12,555 nt of DNA from Thermoanaerobaculia bacterium (GCA_017999215.1 JAGOBQ010000071.1:1-12555), one strand, 5' to 3'. Positions 1-8,289 are shown, numbered from the stretch's first letter. Made by a program: numbers and translations. Notes: a model not told the origin generated them from the letters alone.

Positions 1-755
1 TCGCGTGCCCGGGGGAGCCGAGGGGGGGCGAGGCTGTGCTGACGTCCTCCGACGACGGCCGGGGCGGCGAGGCGGCGGGCATCGTCGCGAAGGCCCGTCA
101 GACGGGCCTCCTCGGTCCGTCCGACCCCGATCCCGCCGACCCGTTCACCCTGCTGTTCAAGGCCGGATTCTCGACGGCCCGGGAGGTCTCGGAGATCTCG
201 GGGCGGGGCGTCGGGCTGGACGTCGTGCGGGAGAAGCTGGCCGCTCTCGGCGGGCGGGTCTCGGTGCAGTCGGCCCCGGGATCGGGAACGACGTTCGAGG
301 TGGTCGTCCCGATGACGCTCGTCCTTCTGGAATCGCTCGTCGTGAGGGTGGGTGAGGTCTGGTTCGCTCTCCCGGGGGAGAACGTGAGGCGGACGCTCCA
401 GGCCGCCTCCGGGGGCGCCGAGATCGTCGACGGCAGGGCGTGCTTCCGCGACGGGGACGAGGCCCTGCCGCTGGCGCGCCTCGACACGCTGTTCGGCCTG
501 CCGAGACAGGCGGGCGCCGGCGGCGCGGAGCCGGTCGTCGTCGCCGAGGATGGCCGGCGGGCCGCGGCCCTCGTCGTCGACGCCGTGGAAGGGGTCTGGG
601 ACCTTCTCGTGAAGCCGCTCGCCGACTCGGTCCCACGGCCGAAGGAGATCTCGGGCGCCGCCGAGGTGCCGGGAGGCGAGATCGCGCTCGCGCTCGACGC
701 GGGGGCGCTGATCGCGAGGATCCACGGCGGGCCTGCGGAGGGGAGGGCCGCGTGA
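1..755 (+). CDS. cheA: Chemotaxis histidine kinase CheA, C-terminal part (5' end outside window)
   Basis: The frame is open from base 3 to the TGA at 753-755, so only the last 250 residues are seen. CheA autophosphorylates in response to chemoreceptors and passes the phosphate to response regulators. The visible part begins inside the ATP-binding (HATPase) domain: DDGRGG is the G1-type box, and GRGVGLDVV, after the typical FTLLFKAGFSTA stretch, is the G2-type box. A GSGTTFEVVVPMTL segment closes the kinase domain. The remainder, from about base 320, is a CheW-like P5 domain that would bind CheW and receptors. There is no C-terminal receiver domain, so this is not a CheA-REC hybrid. The usual residue after DDGRG is I, L or M, and here it is G, a small deviation. 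The Hpt and dimerisation domains must lie upstream. The stop overlaps the cheW start by 4 bases. The family call is firm; whether the system controls flagella or another function cannot be told. Confidence 0.93.
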   Translation, partial: ACPGEPRGGEAVLTSSDDGRGGEAAGIVAKARQTGLLGPSDPDPADPFTLLFKAGFSTAREVSEISGRGVGLDVVREKLAALGGRVSVQSAPGSGTTFEVVVPMTLVLLESLVVRVGEVWFALPGENVRRTLQAASGGAEIVDGRACFRDGDEALPLARLDTLFGLPRQAGAGGAEPVVVAEDGRRAAALVVDAVEGVWDLLVKPLADSVPRPKEISGAAEVPGGEIALALDAGALIARIHGGPAEGRAA

Positions 756-1165
756 GCGACGAAGGCCTCCTCCTGGCCTTCCGCGCGGGCGGAGAGCGCT
801 TCGCCGTGCCGCTCGACCGCGTGCGAGAGGCCGCCCGCCCGAGACGGATCGCGCCCCTGCCCGGTGCGCCGCCGGAGTGGAGCGGCGTCGCCCTGGTCCG
901 GGGAGAAGCGCTCGGGGTGATCGACGTCGCCGTGGCGATGGGCCTTCCGCACGCGCCCGCGAAGCCGGCGCCGCTGGTCGTCGTCCTCTACGGGTCGGAC
1001 CACGCGCTCCTCGTCGACTCGATCGACGGCGTCGAGAGCTATCCCGTCGGTCGGGTCGCGCCGCCGCCTCCGGGGCGGGGAGCGCTGCACGGGGTCGTCG
1101 CGGAGGAGGAAGGATTCCTCTCTCTCCTCGACGTCGACCGGCTCGCGGCGAGAGGCGAACGATGA
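752..1165 (+). CDS. cheW: CheW-like coupling protein, small
   Basis: This encodes 137 residues from a GTG at 752 that overlaps the cheA stop (GTGA). A purine-rich ribosome site, GGAGGGGAGG, sits just upstream at about 737-747 and supports this start. The protein is a single CheW domain with nothing added. It opens with the typical beta-strand LLLAFRAGGERFAVPLDRV, continues with a mid-domain VALVRGEALGVIDVAVAMG (the CheW 'G-x-V-x-P-V-x-D' region in divergent form) and ends with FLSLLDVDRLA. CheW proteins bridge chemoreceptor tips to the CheA P5 domain in the cytoplasmic array. At 137 residues it is a little shorter than typical stand-alone CheW proteins (about 150-170). It lies between cheA and a HEAT-repeat gene in one tightly packed operon. 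The similarity is at domain level, so it could be a paralogue with a specialised role. Confidence 0.85.
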   Translation: MSDEGLLLAFRAGGERFAVPLDRVREAARPRRIAPLPGAPPEWSGVALVRGEALGVIDVAVAMGLPHAPAKPAPLVVVLYGSDHALLVDSIDGVESYPVGRVAPPPPGRGALHGVVAEEEGFLSLLDVDRLAARGER

Positions 1166-3378
1166 GCGACGACCGTACCCGGGACCTCGCGGCCCGAGCC
1201 GCTTCGAAGGACGCCGCCGAAAGGTGGAACGCCGCCGGCGAGCTGGCGCGCGTCCCGGGCGAGGAGGCCGAGTCGGCCCTTCTCGCCCTGCTGAAGGACG
1301 AGGACTACCGCGTGAGGGAGCGGGCCGTGGCGGGGCTCGGAAGGCGGTTCACGCCGCGCGTCGCGTCGGCGTGCGCCGTGGCCCTTGCCGACGACGACGA
1401 CGCCGGACACCGCGCGGCCGGCCTCGCCCTCCTCGTGAAGGGGGGCGCGGCGGGACGCGCCGTCCTCCTCGGCGCGCTCCAGCACCCGTCCGCAGACGTG
1501 CGGATCTCCGCGGCGGCGGCGCTCCCCGGTCCGGCTCCCGGCCTCGAGACGGTCACCGCCATCGAGGCCGCGGCGCGACGGGAAGGGGACCCGAACGCCC
1601 GCGCGGCGCTCCTCCTCGCGCTCGGCCGGACGGGCCGGAGGGAGGCGATCGCCCCGCTGCTCGCCGCCCTCGAGGAGGGGAACCTCTGGCTCCAGGTCCA
1701 CGCGCTCGAGGCGCTCGGCGAGGTCGGGGACCCCGAGATCGCGCCGCGAATACTGCCGCTCCTTTCGAACGCGAACCTGCGCCACGGCGCGCTGCACGCG
1801 CTCGCGCGCCTTCGATCTCCCGTCGCCGGCGAGCCGCTCCTCCGGCGCGCCGCCGCGGGCGAGGTCGACGTCTTCCTCCTTTCCGCCCTGCGCGCGGCGC
1901 TCGAGTCCGCGTCGGCCACGACGCTCGCCGGCCTCCGCCCGCTCTGGCCCGGGGCCGGCGCGACGCTCGTCGCGCTCCTCGAGGACCCGGAGGAGGACGC
2001 CGCGCTCCGGACCGACGCCGCGCACGTCCTCGCCCTCCTCGACCTCCCGGGCGCCGCCCTCGCGATCGTGACCCACGGGCCGTTCCGCGACGGCTACGCC
2101 GCGCTCCGGGCGCTTCCGCGAACCCGGCGCGAGGAGGCGCTCCTCTGCGTCCTCCAGGTCGCGGACCCCGAGCCCGCTCTCGAGCTCCTCGACGCGCACC
2201 GCGGAGGCCCGGAGGCGCCGACGCTCCTGCCGCTTCTCGTCCACCCTTCCGCGACGGTCAAGGCGGCGGTCCTGTCGTGCGTGCCGGCCGGGCTGGTCCC
2301 GGTTCCCGACCTGATCGACGTCCTCGCGGAGGACGATCCCGAGACGGCCCTGGCCGCCGCGCTGGCGCTGGCGAGCGACGAGTCGGGCGAGCCGCTCGAC
2401 CGTCTTCCGAAACGTAGACGGGCCCTCCTCGACCGCGCGGGCGGCCCGGACGGACCGGGACGCGTCGCGGCGCTCGCCGCGCTCGGCGCGGCGGACGGCG
2501 CGGACGTCGAAGCGGCCGTTCGCGGCGCCCTCTCGACGCCCGACCCCGCGGTGCGCGAGGCGGCCGTCGCCGCGGCCGCGCGGGGACACCGGATCGGCTC
2601 GCACGAGATCGTGGCGTGCCTCTCCGACGAGAACGCGAGCGTGAGGGCCGCGGCGCTTCGCGGCCTTGCCCTTCGGGCCGAGCGGGGCGAGGCGCTCCCG
2701 GGCGTCACGTGGAGAGACGGCCTGGTCTTCCTCGTGGACGACCCGGCCGCCGCCGCGGCCGCCGGCGCGGCGGTGGTCGCGCTGGCCGGCGCCGAGCGTC
2801 CCCGCCTCGTGGAAGAGATGCTCGTGCAGGAGCCGGCCGTCCGCATCGCGGCGCTCGAGGAGATCGAGAGGACCGGCGACGCGGAAGCGGCCCGGAGCGC
2901 CGTGGCCGCGCTCGGGCACGAGGACCCGGAGACGGCCTGCGCGGCGGTCCGCGCCCTCTCCGTGGCCGACGAGACGGTTGCGGCCGAGGCGCTCGCCACG
3001 GCCCTCGCCGACGAGCGCGCGGAGGTGCGGGCGGCCGCGGCCGAGACGATCGCCCGCAGGCCGGCCGGCGGCGAGCGTTCCGCCCTCTCCGCGGCCGTCG
3101 CGACGGCTCTCGTCACCGAGTCGGACCGGGCGGTCCTCAGGTCCCTCCTCCTGGCCGCCTCCCGGATTGCCGACGAGTCGATGGTGGATCCGTTGACGCT
3201 CGTCCTCTCGCAGGAGACGGCTCCCGCCGAGGCGGACGAGGCGGCGGAGGTCCTCGCGCGGCTCTCTCCCGAGGCCTGCCGCCGGGCCTGGATGCACGCG
3301 CCGGCCCGCGCGGAAAGACGCTGGGCGCGCGCCCTGGCCGCCGCGGCCCGGGCGGAACGAAGCCAGAGGTCGACGTGA
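1162..3378 (+). CDS. Large HEAT-repeat protein inside the che operon
   Basis: This encodes 738 residues from an ATG at 1162 that overlaps the cheW stop (ATGA), with AGAGG at 1151-1155 as ribosome site. Nearly the whole chain is paired amphipathic helices of about 30 residues rich in Ala, Leu, Arg and Glu. Examples of the repeat are LLALLKDEDYRVRERAVAGL, IAPLLAALEEGNLWLQVHAL and LATALADERAEVRAAAAETI, each with the D/E-x-x-x-V-R-x-x-A pattern of HEAT and PBS-lyase-type repeats. I estimate at least a dozen repeats. There is no signal peptide, no membrane segment and no catalytic motif, so it is probably a cytoplasmic protein-binding solenoid. The C-terminus (about residues 700-738) is Arg/Ala-rich. 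Its place between cheW and cheR, translationally coupled on both sides, implies that it is made with the chemosensory proteins and may scaffold or modulate them. That role is inference. HEAT-repeat partners of chemosensory clusters exist (I recall Cpc7 of the Myxococcus Che7 system), but the partner here is unknown. Confidence 0.88.
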   Translation: MSDDRTRDLAARAASKDAAERWNAAGELARVPGEEAESALLALLKDEDYRVRERAVAGLGRRFTPRVASACAVALADDDDAGHRAAGLALLVKGGAAGRAVLLGALQHPSADVRISAAAALPGPAPGLETVTAIEAAARREGDPNARAALLLALGRTGRREAIAPLLAALEEGNLWLQVHALEALGEVGDPEIAPRILPLLSNANLRHGALHALARLRSPVAGEPLLRRAAAGEVDVFLLSALRAALESASATTLAGLRPLWPGAGATLVALLEDPEEDAALRTDAAHVLALLDLPGAALAIVTHGPFRDGYAALRALPRTRREEALLCVLQVADPEPALELLDAHRGGPEAPTLLPLLVHPSATVKAAVLSCVPAGLVPVPDLIDVLAEDDPETALAAALALASDESGEPLDRLPKRRRALLDRAGGPDGPGRVAALAALGAADGADVEAAVRGALSTPDPAVREAAVAAAARGHRIGSHEIVACLSDENASVRAAALRGLALRAERGEALPGVTWRDGLVFLVDDPAAAAAAGAAVVALAGAERPRLVEEMLVQEPAVRIAALEEIERTGDAEAARSAVAALGHEDPETACAAVRALSVADETVAAEALATALADERAEVRAAAAETIARRPAGGERSALSAAVATALVTESDRAVLRSLLLAASRIADESMVDPLTLVLSQETAPAEADEAAEVLARLSPEACRRAWMHAPARAERRWARALAAAARAERSQRST

Positions 3379-4199
3379 CGAGCCGCCCGCTGGAGCTGGC
3401 CGAGACGGTCTTTCGCCTCTACCAGGACCTCCTGCGGCGTCGCACGGGTTTCGTCGTCTCCGATTCGCAGAGAGTCCGGGTCGAGAGCCGCCTGGCGGCC
3501 GAGGCGAGGAGCGCCGGGTCGTTCTACCAGCTCTACGGCCGGCTCCGGAACGAGCCCCAGGACTCGCCCCTCTTCGGCCGGCTCCTCGACGCGGTCGTCG
3601 TCGGAGAGACGTACTTCTTCCGGGACCCGGCCAGCCTGAAGGCGTTCTCCGAGGAGATCGCGCCCGAGAGGCTCCTGGCGGCCGGCCAGGACGGGGCCCT
3701 CGACGTCTGGTCGGCCGGCTGCGCGACCGGCGAGGAGGCCTTCAGCCTCTCGATCGTCCTTCACGAGAAAGGGATCCTTCCCGGCCGAAAGGTGCGGATC
3801 CTCGGGACGGACCTTTCTCCGTCTCACGTGCGACGAGCCCGGACGGCGGTCTACGGACCCCAGTCGCTCCGCGCGACCTCCCCGGAGAGACGCCGCGAGC
3901 ATTTCGAAGCCGCCCCCGGGGGGCTCTTCCGGCTGAAGCCCCATCTCGCCGCCCCCGTCCTCTTCGAGACGCGCTCGATCCTGGACGAGCCGGCCTTCGG
4001 CACGCGCTTCGACGTGATCCTCTGCCGCAACGTCCTCATCTACCTCGACGAAGAGGCGCGGTCCCGCGTCGTCGACGTCCTCTCCTCGCGCCTCAAGCCC
4101 GGGGGGTACATCCTCCTCGGCGCCAGCGACGCCCTCGCCGTCGCCTCCTCGGCGCTGACGCTCGTGCGCCTCGCGAACGACGTCGTCTACCGGAGGTGA
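3375..4199 (+). CDS. cheR: Chemoreceptor glutamate methyltransferase CheR
   Basis: This encodes 274 residues from a GTG at 3375 overlapping the upstream stop (GTGA), with AGAGG at 3365-3369 as ribosome site. CheR transfers methyl groups from S-adenosylmethionine to glutamates of chemoreceptors during adaptation. Residues 1-70 form the helical N-terminal domain. ETYFFRD at 78-84 is the signature leading into the methyltransferase. WSAGCATGEEA at 112-122 is the SAM-binding loop, followed by ILGTDLSPSHV, whose acidic residue contacts SAM. CRNVLIY at 217-223 plus LKPGGYILLG complete the Rossmann core. The length matches the single-domain family. There is no TPR extension. The protein sits directly before cheB, its antagonist, with only 4 bases between them. 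Identification is firm; the receptors it modifies are not in the window. Confidence 0.95.
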   Translation: MTSRPLELAETVFRLYQDLLRRRTGFVVSDSQRVRVESRLAAEARSAGSFYQLYGRLRNEPQDSPLFGRLLDAVVVGETYFFRDPASLKAFSEEIAPERLLAAGQDGALDVWSAGCATGEEAFSLSIVLHEKGILPGRKVRILGTDLSPSHVRRARTAVYGPQSLRATSPERRREHFEAAPGGLFRLKPHLAAPVLFETRSILDEPAFGTRFDVILCRNVLIYLDEEARSRVVDVLSSRLKPGGYILLGASDALAVASSALTLVRLANDVVYRR

Positions 4200-4203
4200 G
4201 GGA

Positions 4204-5268
4204 GTGAGAGTCCTGGTCGTCGAGGACTCCGCCTACCAGAGGCTCCGGATCGTGGAGGCGCTCCGCGCCTCGAACGCGATCACAGAAGTCGACTCGGTCG
4301 GTAGCGGGGAAGAGGCGATCCGGCGACTCCTGACGACCGACTACGGCCTCGTCACCCTGGACCTCGGCCTGCCGGGCATGGACGGGCACGCCGTCCTCCG
4401 ATGGATCATGGCGAACCGGCCGATGCCGATCGTCGTCATCTCGGCCGACCAGGAGGAGCGGAGCGCCCTCGCCGCGCTGGAGGCGGGCGCCCTCGAGGTC
4501 ATCCCGAAGGCGGGGTCGCAGCCGGAGAGCCTGGCGCGCTGGAAGAGGCGGCTCGCGGAGGTCGTCGAAGGCGTCCGCCACCTGTCGATCGAGAGCCTCG
4601 TGCGACGCTCGATCCGTTCCGGGGCGCCCCCTTCGAGCGGGGGCATCCCCCGGGCCCGGCGCGTTCCCGTCGCCCTCGGCGTCCCGCCCGCCCTCGTCGT
4701 CGCCGCTTCGACCGGCGGACCGCCGGCGCTCCGGGAGCTCTTCGCGGGCCTTCCGCCGCAGGAGGCGGTCGTCGGAGTGGCGCAGCACATGCCCCCGCCC
4801 TTCACGCGCTCCCTCGCACATCGGCTCGCGTCCGGGACCGGGTGGGACGTTCGCGAGGCGATCCACGGCGCGGAGGCGACTCCCGGAGTCGTCTGGATCG
4901 CCCCGGGAGGGGCCCACCTCGAGCTCTCGCACGTCGGGGAGCGCGCCGTCCTGGTCGTACGGCCCCACGCCCCGTCGGTTCGGTGGTGCCCGTCCGCCGA
5001 CCTCCTCTTCGCGTCCGCGGCCGCCGCGTTCGGGCGCCGCGTCGTCGGCGTCGTCCTGACCGGCATGGGCGACGACGGCGCGGAGGGCTGCCGTTCGATC
5101 GCGCTCGCCGGAGGGACGGTCCTCTGCGAGTCGGCGGAGTCGGCCGTCATCGCGGGGATGCCCGACGCCGCCGCCCGGGCCGTCCCGGCGGCGCGCCGGT
5201 TCCCGCTCTCGCGGCTCGCCGCCGAGGTCGAGCGCCGGCTCGGCGAAGCGGCGGGCGCGGCGGCGTAG
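4204..5268 (+). CDS. cheB: Chemoreceptor methylesterase/deamidase CheB
   Basis: This encodes 354 residues from a GTG at 4204. A GGAGG ribosome site at 4192-4196 lies within the end of cheR, 7 bases ahead. Residues 1-120 form a receiver domain: acidic pocket E7-D8, phosphoacceptor D53 in LDLGLPGMDG, S80 and K102 of the PKAG motif. A Pro/Gly/Arg-rich linker (about 135-160) leads to the methylesterase domain. The catalytic triad is visible as S169 (AASTGG), H195 (AQHMPPPFT) and D290 (LTGMGDDG). IAPGGAHL and GMPDAAARA are further family motifs. Phosphorylation by CheA would release the esterase to demethylate receptors. Length is typical (about 350). All key residues are present, so it should be active. 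It is the last gene of the che block; leuS begins 34 bases later with its own candidate promoter. Confidence 0.96.
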   Translation: MRVLVVEDSAYQRLRIVEALRASNAITEVDSVGSGEEAIRRLLTTDYGLVTLDLGLPGMDGHAVLRWIMANRPMPIVVISADQEERSALAALEAGALEVIPKAGSQPESLARWKRRLAEVVEGVRHLSIESLVRRSIRSGAPPSSGGIPRARRVPVALGVPPALVVAASTGGPPALRELFAGLPPQEAVVGVAQHMPPPFTRSLAHRLASGTGWDVREAIHGAEATPGVVWIAPGGAHLELSHVGERAVLVVRPHAPSVRWCPSADLLFASAAAAFGRRVVGVVLTGMGDDGAEGCRSIALAGGTVLCESAESAVIAGMPDAAARAVPAARRFPLSRLAAEVERRLGEAAGAAA

Positions 5269-5288
5269 CCGGCCCGCCCGGTTGCTAC
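5265..5288 (+). repeat. Imperfect inverted repeat spanning the cheB stop
   Basis: GTAGC at 5265-5269 is complementary to GCTAC at 5284-5288. An inner CGG/CCG pairing (5270-5272 with 5278-5280) is possible with a 3-base bulge. The cheB TAG stop lies in the left arm and the proposed leuS -10 overlaps the right arm. There is no U-tract, so it is a poor intrinsic terminator. It could be chance. Confidence 0.25.
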
Positions 5289-5291
5289 ACT
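5283..5291 (+). promoter_or_regulatory. Candidate extended -10 promoter for leuS
   Basis: TGC-TACACT at 5283-5291 matches the extended -10 form (TG, one base, then a hexamer sharing 4 of 6 bases with TATAAT). No convincing -35 is seen 17 bases upstream, which is compatible with the extended -10 class. Transcription would start near 5298, about 5 bases before the leuS ATG at 5303. The message would be almost leaderless. No ribosome-binding sequence precedes the ATG (CGGCGTCCCTT), which agrees with this. It is a motif-based inference. Confidence 0.45.
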
Positions 5292-5302
5292 CGGCGTCCC
5301 TT

Positions 5303-7774
5303 ATGGACGCAAGAGAAGAACGCACCGCCCTCGAGAAGAAGTGGCAGGCCCGCTGGGACGCCGACAAGGCGGCCTTCGTCGACACGCACGACGCGTCGGC
5401 GAAGGGGACCTACCTCCTCGTCATGCTCCCGTACCCGTCGGGGGACCGGCTCCACGTCGGCCACGCGCGGACCTACTTCCTGACGGACGCGCTCCACCGG
5501 TACCTCCGGCAGAAGGGCGAGAAGGTGTTCTGCCCGATGGGGTGGGACGCCTTCGGCCTCCCCGCGGAGAACTTCGCCATCCAGCGCGGCATTCCGCCGC
5601 GCGAGTCGACGCTCGCGAACATCGCCGCGATGAAGGAGCAGTTCGCCGGGTGGGGCGTCCTTTACGACTGGACGAAGGAAGTCACCACCTGCGAGCCGGA
5701 GTACTACCGCTGGAACCAGTGGTTCTTCCTCCGGATGCTCGAGAAGGGGCTCGCCTACAGGAAGAAGGGGACGGTCAACTGGTGCCCCTCCTGCCAGACG
5801 GTCCTCGCGAACGAGCAGGCCGAGGGCGGGACGTGCGAGCGCTGCAAGAGCGCCGTCGAGCAGCGCGAGCTGGAGCAGTGGTTCCTGAAGATCACGGAGT
5901 ACGCCGACAGCCTCCTCGCCGGGCTCGACCAGCTCGGGAGCTGGTCCGAGAAGGTCCGGACGATGCAGAGGAACTGGATCGGCCGTTCCGTCGGCGCCGA
6001 CCTCGAGTTCGAGGTGCCGAAGCTCGGCGAGCGGCTCCAGGTCTTCACGACGCGCCCCGACACCGTCTACGGCGCGACCGCGATGGTCCTCGCCCCCGAG
6101 CACCCGGCCGTGCCGCGCCTCCTCGAAGGGCATCCCGACCGCGCCGCTCTCGAGGAGTGGGTGAAGACGATCCGGGGCCAGGACCGCGTCCAGCGCGAGG
6201 CCGAAGGGGCCGAGAAGGACGGCCGCTTCACCGGCGCGTACGCGATCAACCCGTTCACGGGCGAGGAGATGCCGATCTGGATGGCGAACTTCGTCCTGGC
6301 CGGATACGGCACGGGCGCGATCATGGCCGTCCCGGCTCACGACGAGCGCGACCACGAGTTCGCGAAGAAGTACGGTCTCCCGATCCGCGAGGTGATCCGT
6401 CGGCCCGAGGGGGCCGACGCCTCGATCGCGTGCTGGACTGGCGAGGGGACGATGACGGCCTCCGGGCCGTACGACGGGCTGACGTCGGAAGCGGGACGGG
6501 AGGCGATTGCCGGCGAGGCGGCGAAGCGCGGCATCGGCGGGGCGCGCGTCCGCTACCGCCTGCGCGACTGGCTCATCTCGCGCCAGCGCTACTGGGGGAC
6601 GCCGATCCCGATGGTGAAGTGCCCGGCCTGCGGCTGGGTTCCGGTGCCCGACGACCAGCTCCCCGTCCTCCTCCCGAAGGACGCGCCGTTCACGGGCAAG
6701 GGAGGCAACCCGCTCGAGAAGGTCGAGACGTTCCTGAAGACCGCGTGCCCGAAGTGCGGCGGCGAGGCCCGGCGCGAGACGGACACGATGGACACGTTCG
6801 TCGACTCGTCCTGGTACTACCTCCGATACCTCGACCCGTCGAACGACCGGGGTCCCTTCGACCCGGCCGTGATCGCGCGCTGGGCGCCGGTGACGCAGTA
6901 CATCGGCGGGATCGAGCACGCGATCCTCCACCTCCTCTACGCCCGCTTCTTCGCGCGCGTGATGAAGGACCTCGGCCTCGTCTCGTTCGAGGAGCCGTTC
7001 TCGGCCCTCTTCAACCAGGGGATGATCACGAAGATGTCCCCGGGCGGGCGCGTCGAGAAGATGTCGAAGTCCCGCGGGAACGCGGTCTCGCTCGACCCGC
7101 TCATCGCGGCGAAGGGGGCCGACGCCGTCCGCGCCTACGTCCTCTTCCTCGGCCCGCCCGAGTCGGACGCCGAGTGGAGCGACGACCAGATCGCCGGCCC
7201 GGAGCGGTTCCTCTACCGCGTGAAGGCGCTGGTCGAGAACTACCTGAAGGCGCACGGCACCGCGCCTCTCGCCCCGTCTGCGCCCGACACGCCCGCGGCC
7301 CGCAAGCGCCACATCGCCGTGAAGACGGTGACACACGACTTCGAGACGTTCTCTTTCCACACGGCCGTGGCGCACCTGATGGAGTTCACGCACCACGTCG
7401 CCGGCCTCGTCGGCGACGCGAAGGCCGACCCGGGGGAGACGCGCGCGTCGATCCTTTCGCTCCTCGCGCTGCTCCACCCGATCGCGCCGCACCTGACCGA
7501 GGAGTGGCACGAGCAGATGGGGGAGACGAAGAGCCTCCTCGTCTCGGGCTGGCCGAAGTACGACCCGGAGCTCGCGGTGGAGGAGTCGGTGACGGTCGCC
7601 GTCCAGGTGGGCGGGAAGCTCCGCGGGCAGGTCGTCCTGCCGCGCGGCGCCTCGCGCGAGGAGGCGCTCGCCGCCGCCGAGGCCCAGGAGGGCGTCGCGA
7701 AGTGGCTCGAGGGGAAGGAACGTGTGAAGGTCGTCTTCGTCCCCGACCGGCTGCTGAACGTCGTCGTGAAGTGA
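5303..7774 (+). CDS. leuS: Leucyl-tRNA synthetase
   Basis: This encodes 823 residues. LeuRS charges tRNA(Leu) with leucine in the cytoplasm and edits mischarged products. Class I signatures are present: PYPSGDRLHVGH with the HIGH-type HVGH at 51-54, and KMSKS at 586-590. TTRPDTVYG at 249-257 is the threonine-rich hydrolytic site of the CP1 editing domain, and RDWLISRQRYWG at 421-432 is the return to the catalytic core. Two candidate zinc-binding pairs are visible: CPSC (161-164) with CERC (178-181), and CPAC (440-443) with CPKC (482-485). The C-terminus has the anticodon-binding helices and the final VAVQVGGKLRG small domain. Length is normal for the bacterial enzyme. I chose ATG 5303 over the in-frame TTG at 5282, because MDAREERTALEKKWQARW is the normal family beginning and the TTG lies in the proposed promoter. 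No Shine-Dalgarno is visible. The stop overlaps lptE. Confidence 0.97.
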   Translation: MDAREERTALEKKWQARWDADKAAFVDTHDASAKGTYLLVMLPYPSGDRLHVGHARTYFLTDALHRYLRQKGEKVFCPMGWDAFGLPAENFAIQRGIPPRESTLANIAAMKEQFAGWGVLYDWTKEVTTCEPEYYRWNQWFFLRMLEKGLAYRKKGTVNWCPSCQTVLANEQAEGGTCERCKSAVEQRELEQWFLKITEYADSLLAGLDQLGSWSEKVRTMQRNWIGRSVGADLEFEVPKLGERLQVFTTRPDTVYGATAMVLAPEHPAVPRLLEGHPDRAALEEWVKTIRGQDRVQREAEGAEKDGRFTGAYAINPFTGEEMPIWMANFVLAGYGTGAIMAVPAHDERDHEFAKKYGLPIREVIRRPEGADASIACWTGEGTMTASGPYDGLTSEAGREAIAGEAAKRGIGGARVRYRLRDWLISRQRYWGTPIPMVKCPACGWVPVPDDQLPVLLPKDAPFTGKGGNPLEKVETFLKTACPKCGGEARRETDTMDTFVDSSWYYLRYLDPSNDRGPFDPAVIARWAPVTQYIGGIEHAILHLLYARFFARVMKDLGLVSFEEPFSALFNQGMITKMSPGGRVEKMSKSRGNAVSLDPLIAAKGADAVRAYVLFLGPPESDAEWSDDQIAGPERFLYRVKALVENYLKAHGTAPLAPSAPDTPAARKRHIAVKTVTHDFETFSFHTAVAHLMEFTHHVAGLVGDAKADPGETRASILSLLALLHPIAPHLTEEWHEQMGETKSLLVSGWPKYDPELAVEESVTVAVQVGGKLRGQVVLPRGASREEALAAAEAQEGVAKWLEGKERVKVVFVPDRLLNVVVK

Positions 7775-8289
7775 GGCGGATCGCGTTCCTCGCCGCGGCT
7801 CTCGCGGCCGGCCTCGCCGGCTGCGGCTACTCCCTCGTCGGGACGGGACGCGGAATCCTCCCGGAGGGGGCGAGCGCCGTCTTCGTGGAGACGTTCGTGA
7901 ACGACACGACGCGCGTCGGGCTCGAGCAGCGCCTCACCGACGCCGTCCTCCGCGAGCTGGCCGGCCGGGCGCGGCTGTCGCCGGTGACCGACCGCTCCGG
8001 GGCCGACGTCGAGCTTTCGGGGCGCATCGTCTCGTACCAGGTGAATCCCGTCCGCTTCGACGACCAGGGACGCGCGCTCGAGTACGAGATCGCGATCGTG
8101 ACGCGCCTGAAGCTGACGGACCGGAAGACGGAGAAGACGCTCTTCGAGAACCCGTCGTTCCTCTTCCGCCAGCCGTACCCCGTCGCGGCGACGAGCGCGA
8201 GCTACGTCGACGTGGAGAACGCGGCGATCGAAGCGATGGCGCGCCCCTTCGCGCGCAGCCTCGTCACGACGATCCTCGAAGGGTTCTGA
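7771..8289 (+). CDS. lptE: LPS-assembly lipoprotein LptE
   Basis: This encodes 172 residues from a GTG at 7771 that overlaps the leuS stop (GTGA). No ribosome site is evident, so translation is probably coupled to leuS. The N-terminus is a lipoprotein signal: RR, then a hydrophobic Ala/Leu stretch and lipobox LAGC at 15-18, with the modified Cys followed by GYSLVG, the typical LptE beginning. The rest reads as the family's alpha/beta fold, with VFVETFVNDTTRVGLEQRLTDAV, the ADVELSGRIVSYQ strand and a final LVTTILEGF. LptE is lipid-anchored to the inner leaflet of the outer membrane, plugs LptD and helps insert LPS. The leuS-lptE pairing is also seen in enterobacteria, which supports the call. 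In many genomes holA follows; here the next gene is convergent rpsT. Confidence 0.88.
   Translation: MRRIAFLAAALAAGLAGCGYSLVGTGRGILPEGASAVFVETFVNDTTRVGLEQRLTDAVLRELAGRARLSPVTDRSGADVELSGRIVSYQVNPVRFDDQGRALEYEIAIVTRLKLTDRKTEKTLFENPSFLFRQPYPVAATSASYVDVENAAIEAMARPFARSLVTTILEGF

Noticed and set aside
1039..3297. Long open frame antisense to the HEAT-repeat gene
   Set aside because: High GC content leaves antisense frames open by default. The translation is Arg/Gly-rich with no recognisable domain, while the forward frame gives regular HEAT repeats and correct overlaps.
4618..4655. G- and C-run inverted repeats within cheB
   Set aside because: They lie in codons for the Gly/Pro/Arg-rich interdomain linker and are readily explained by that composition.
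5282..5302. Upstream TTG start extending LeuRS by 7 residues
   Set aside because: The extension lies in the candidate -10 region and the family normally begins near the ATG at 5303.
5285..7510. Long open frame antisense to leuS
   Set aside because: The forward frame is an intact LeuRS with all signatures; the reverse translation has no family features and is a codon-bias shadow.
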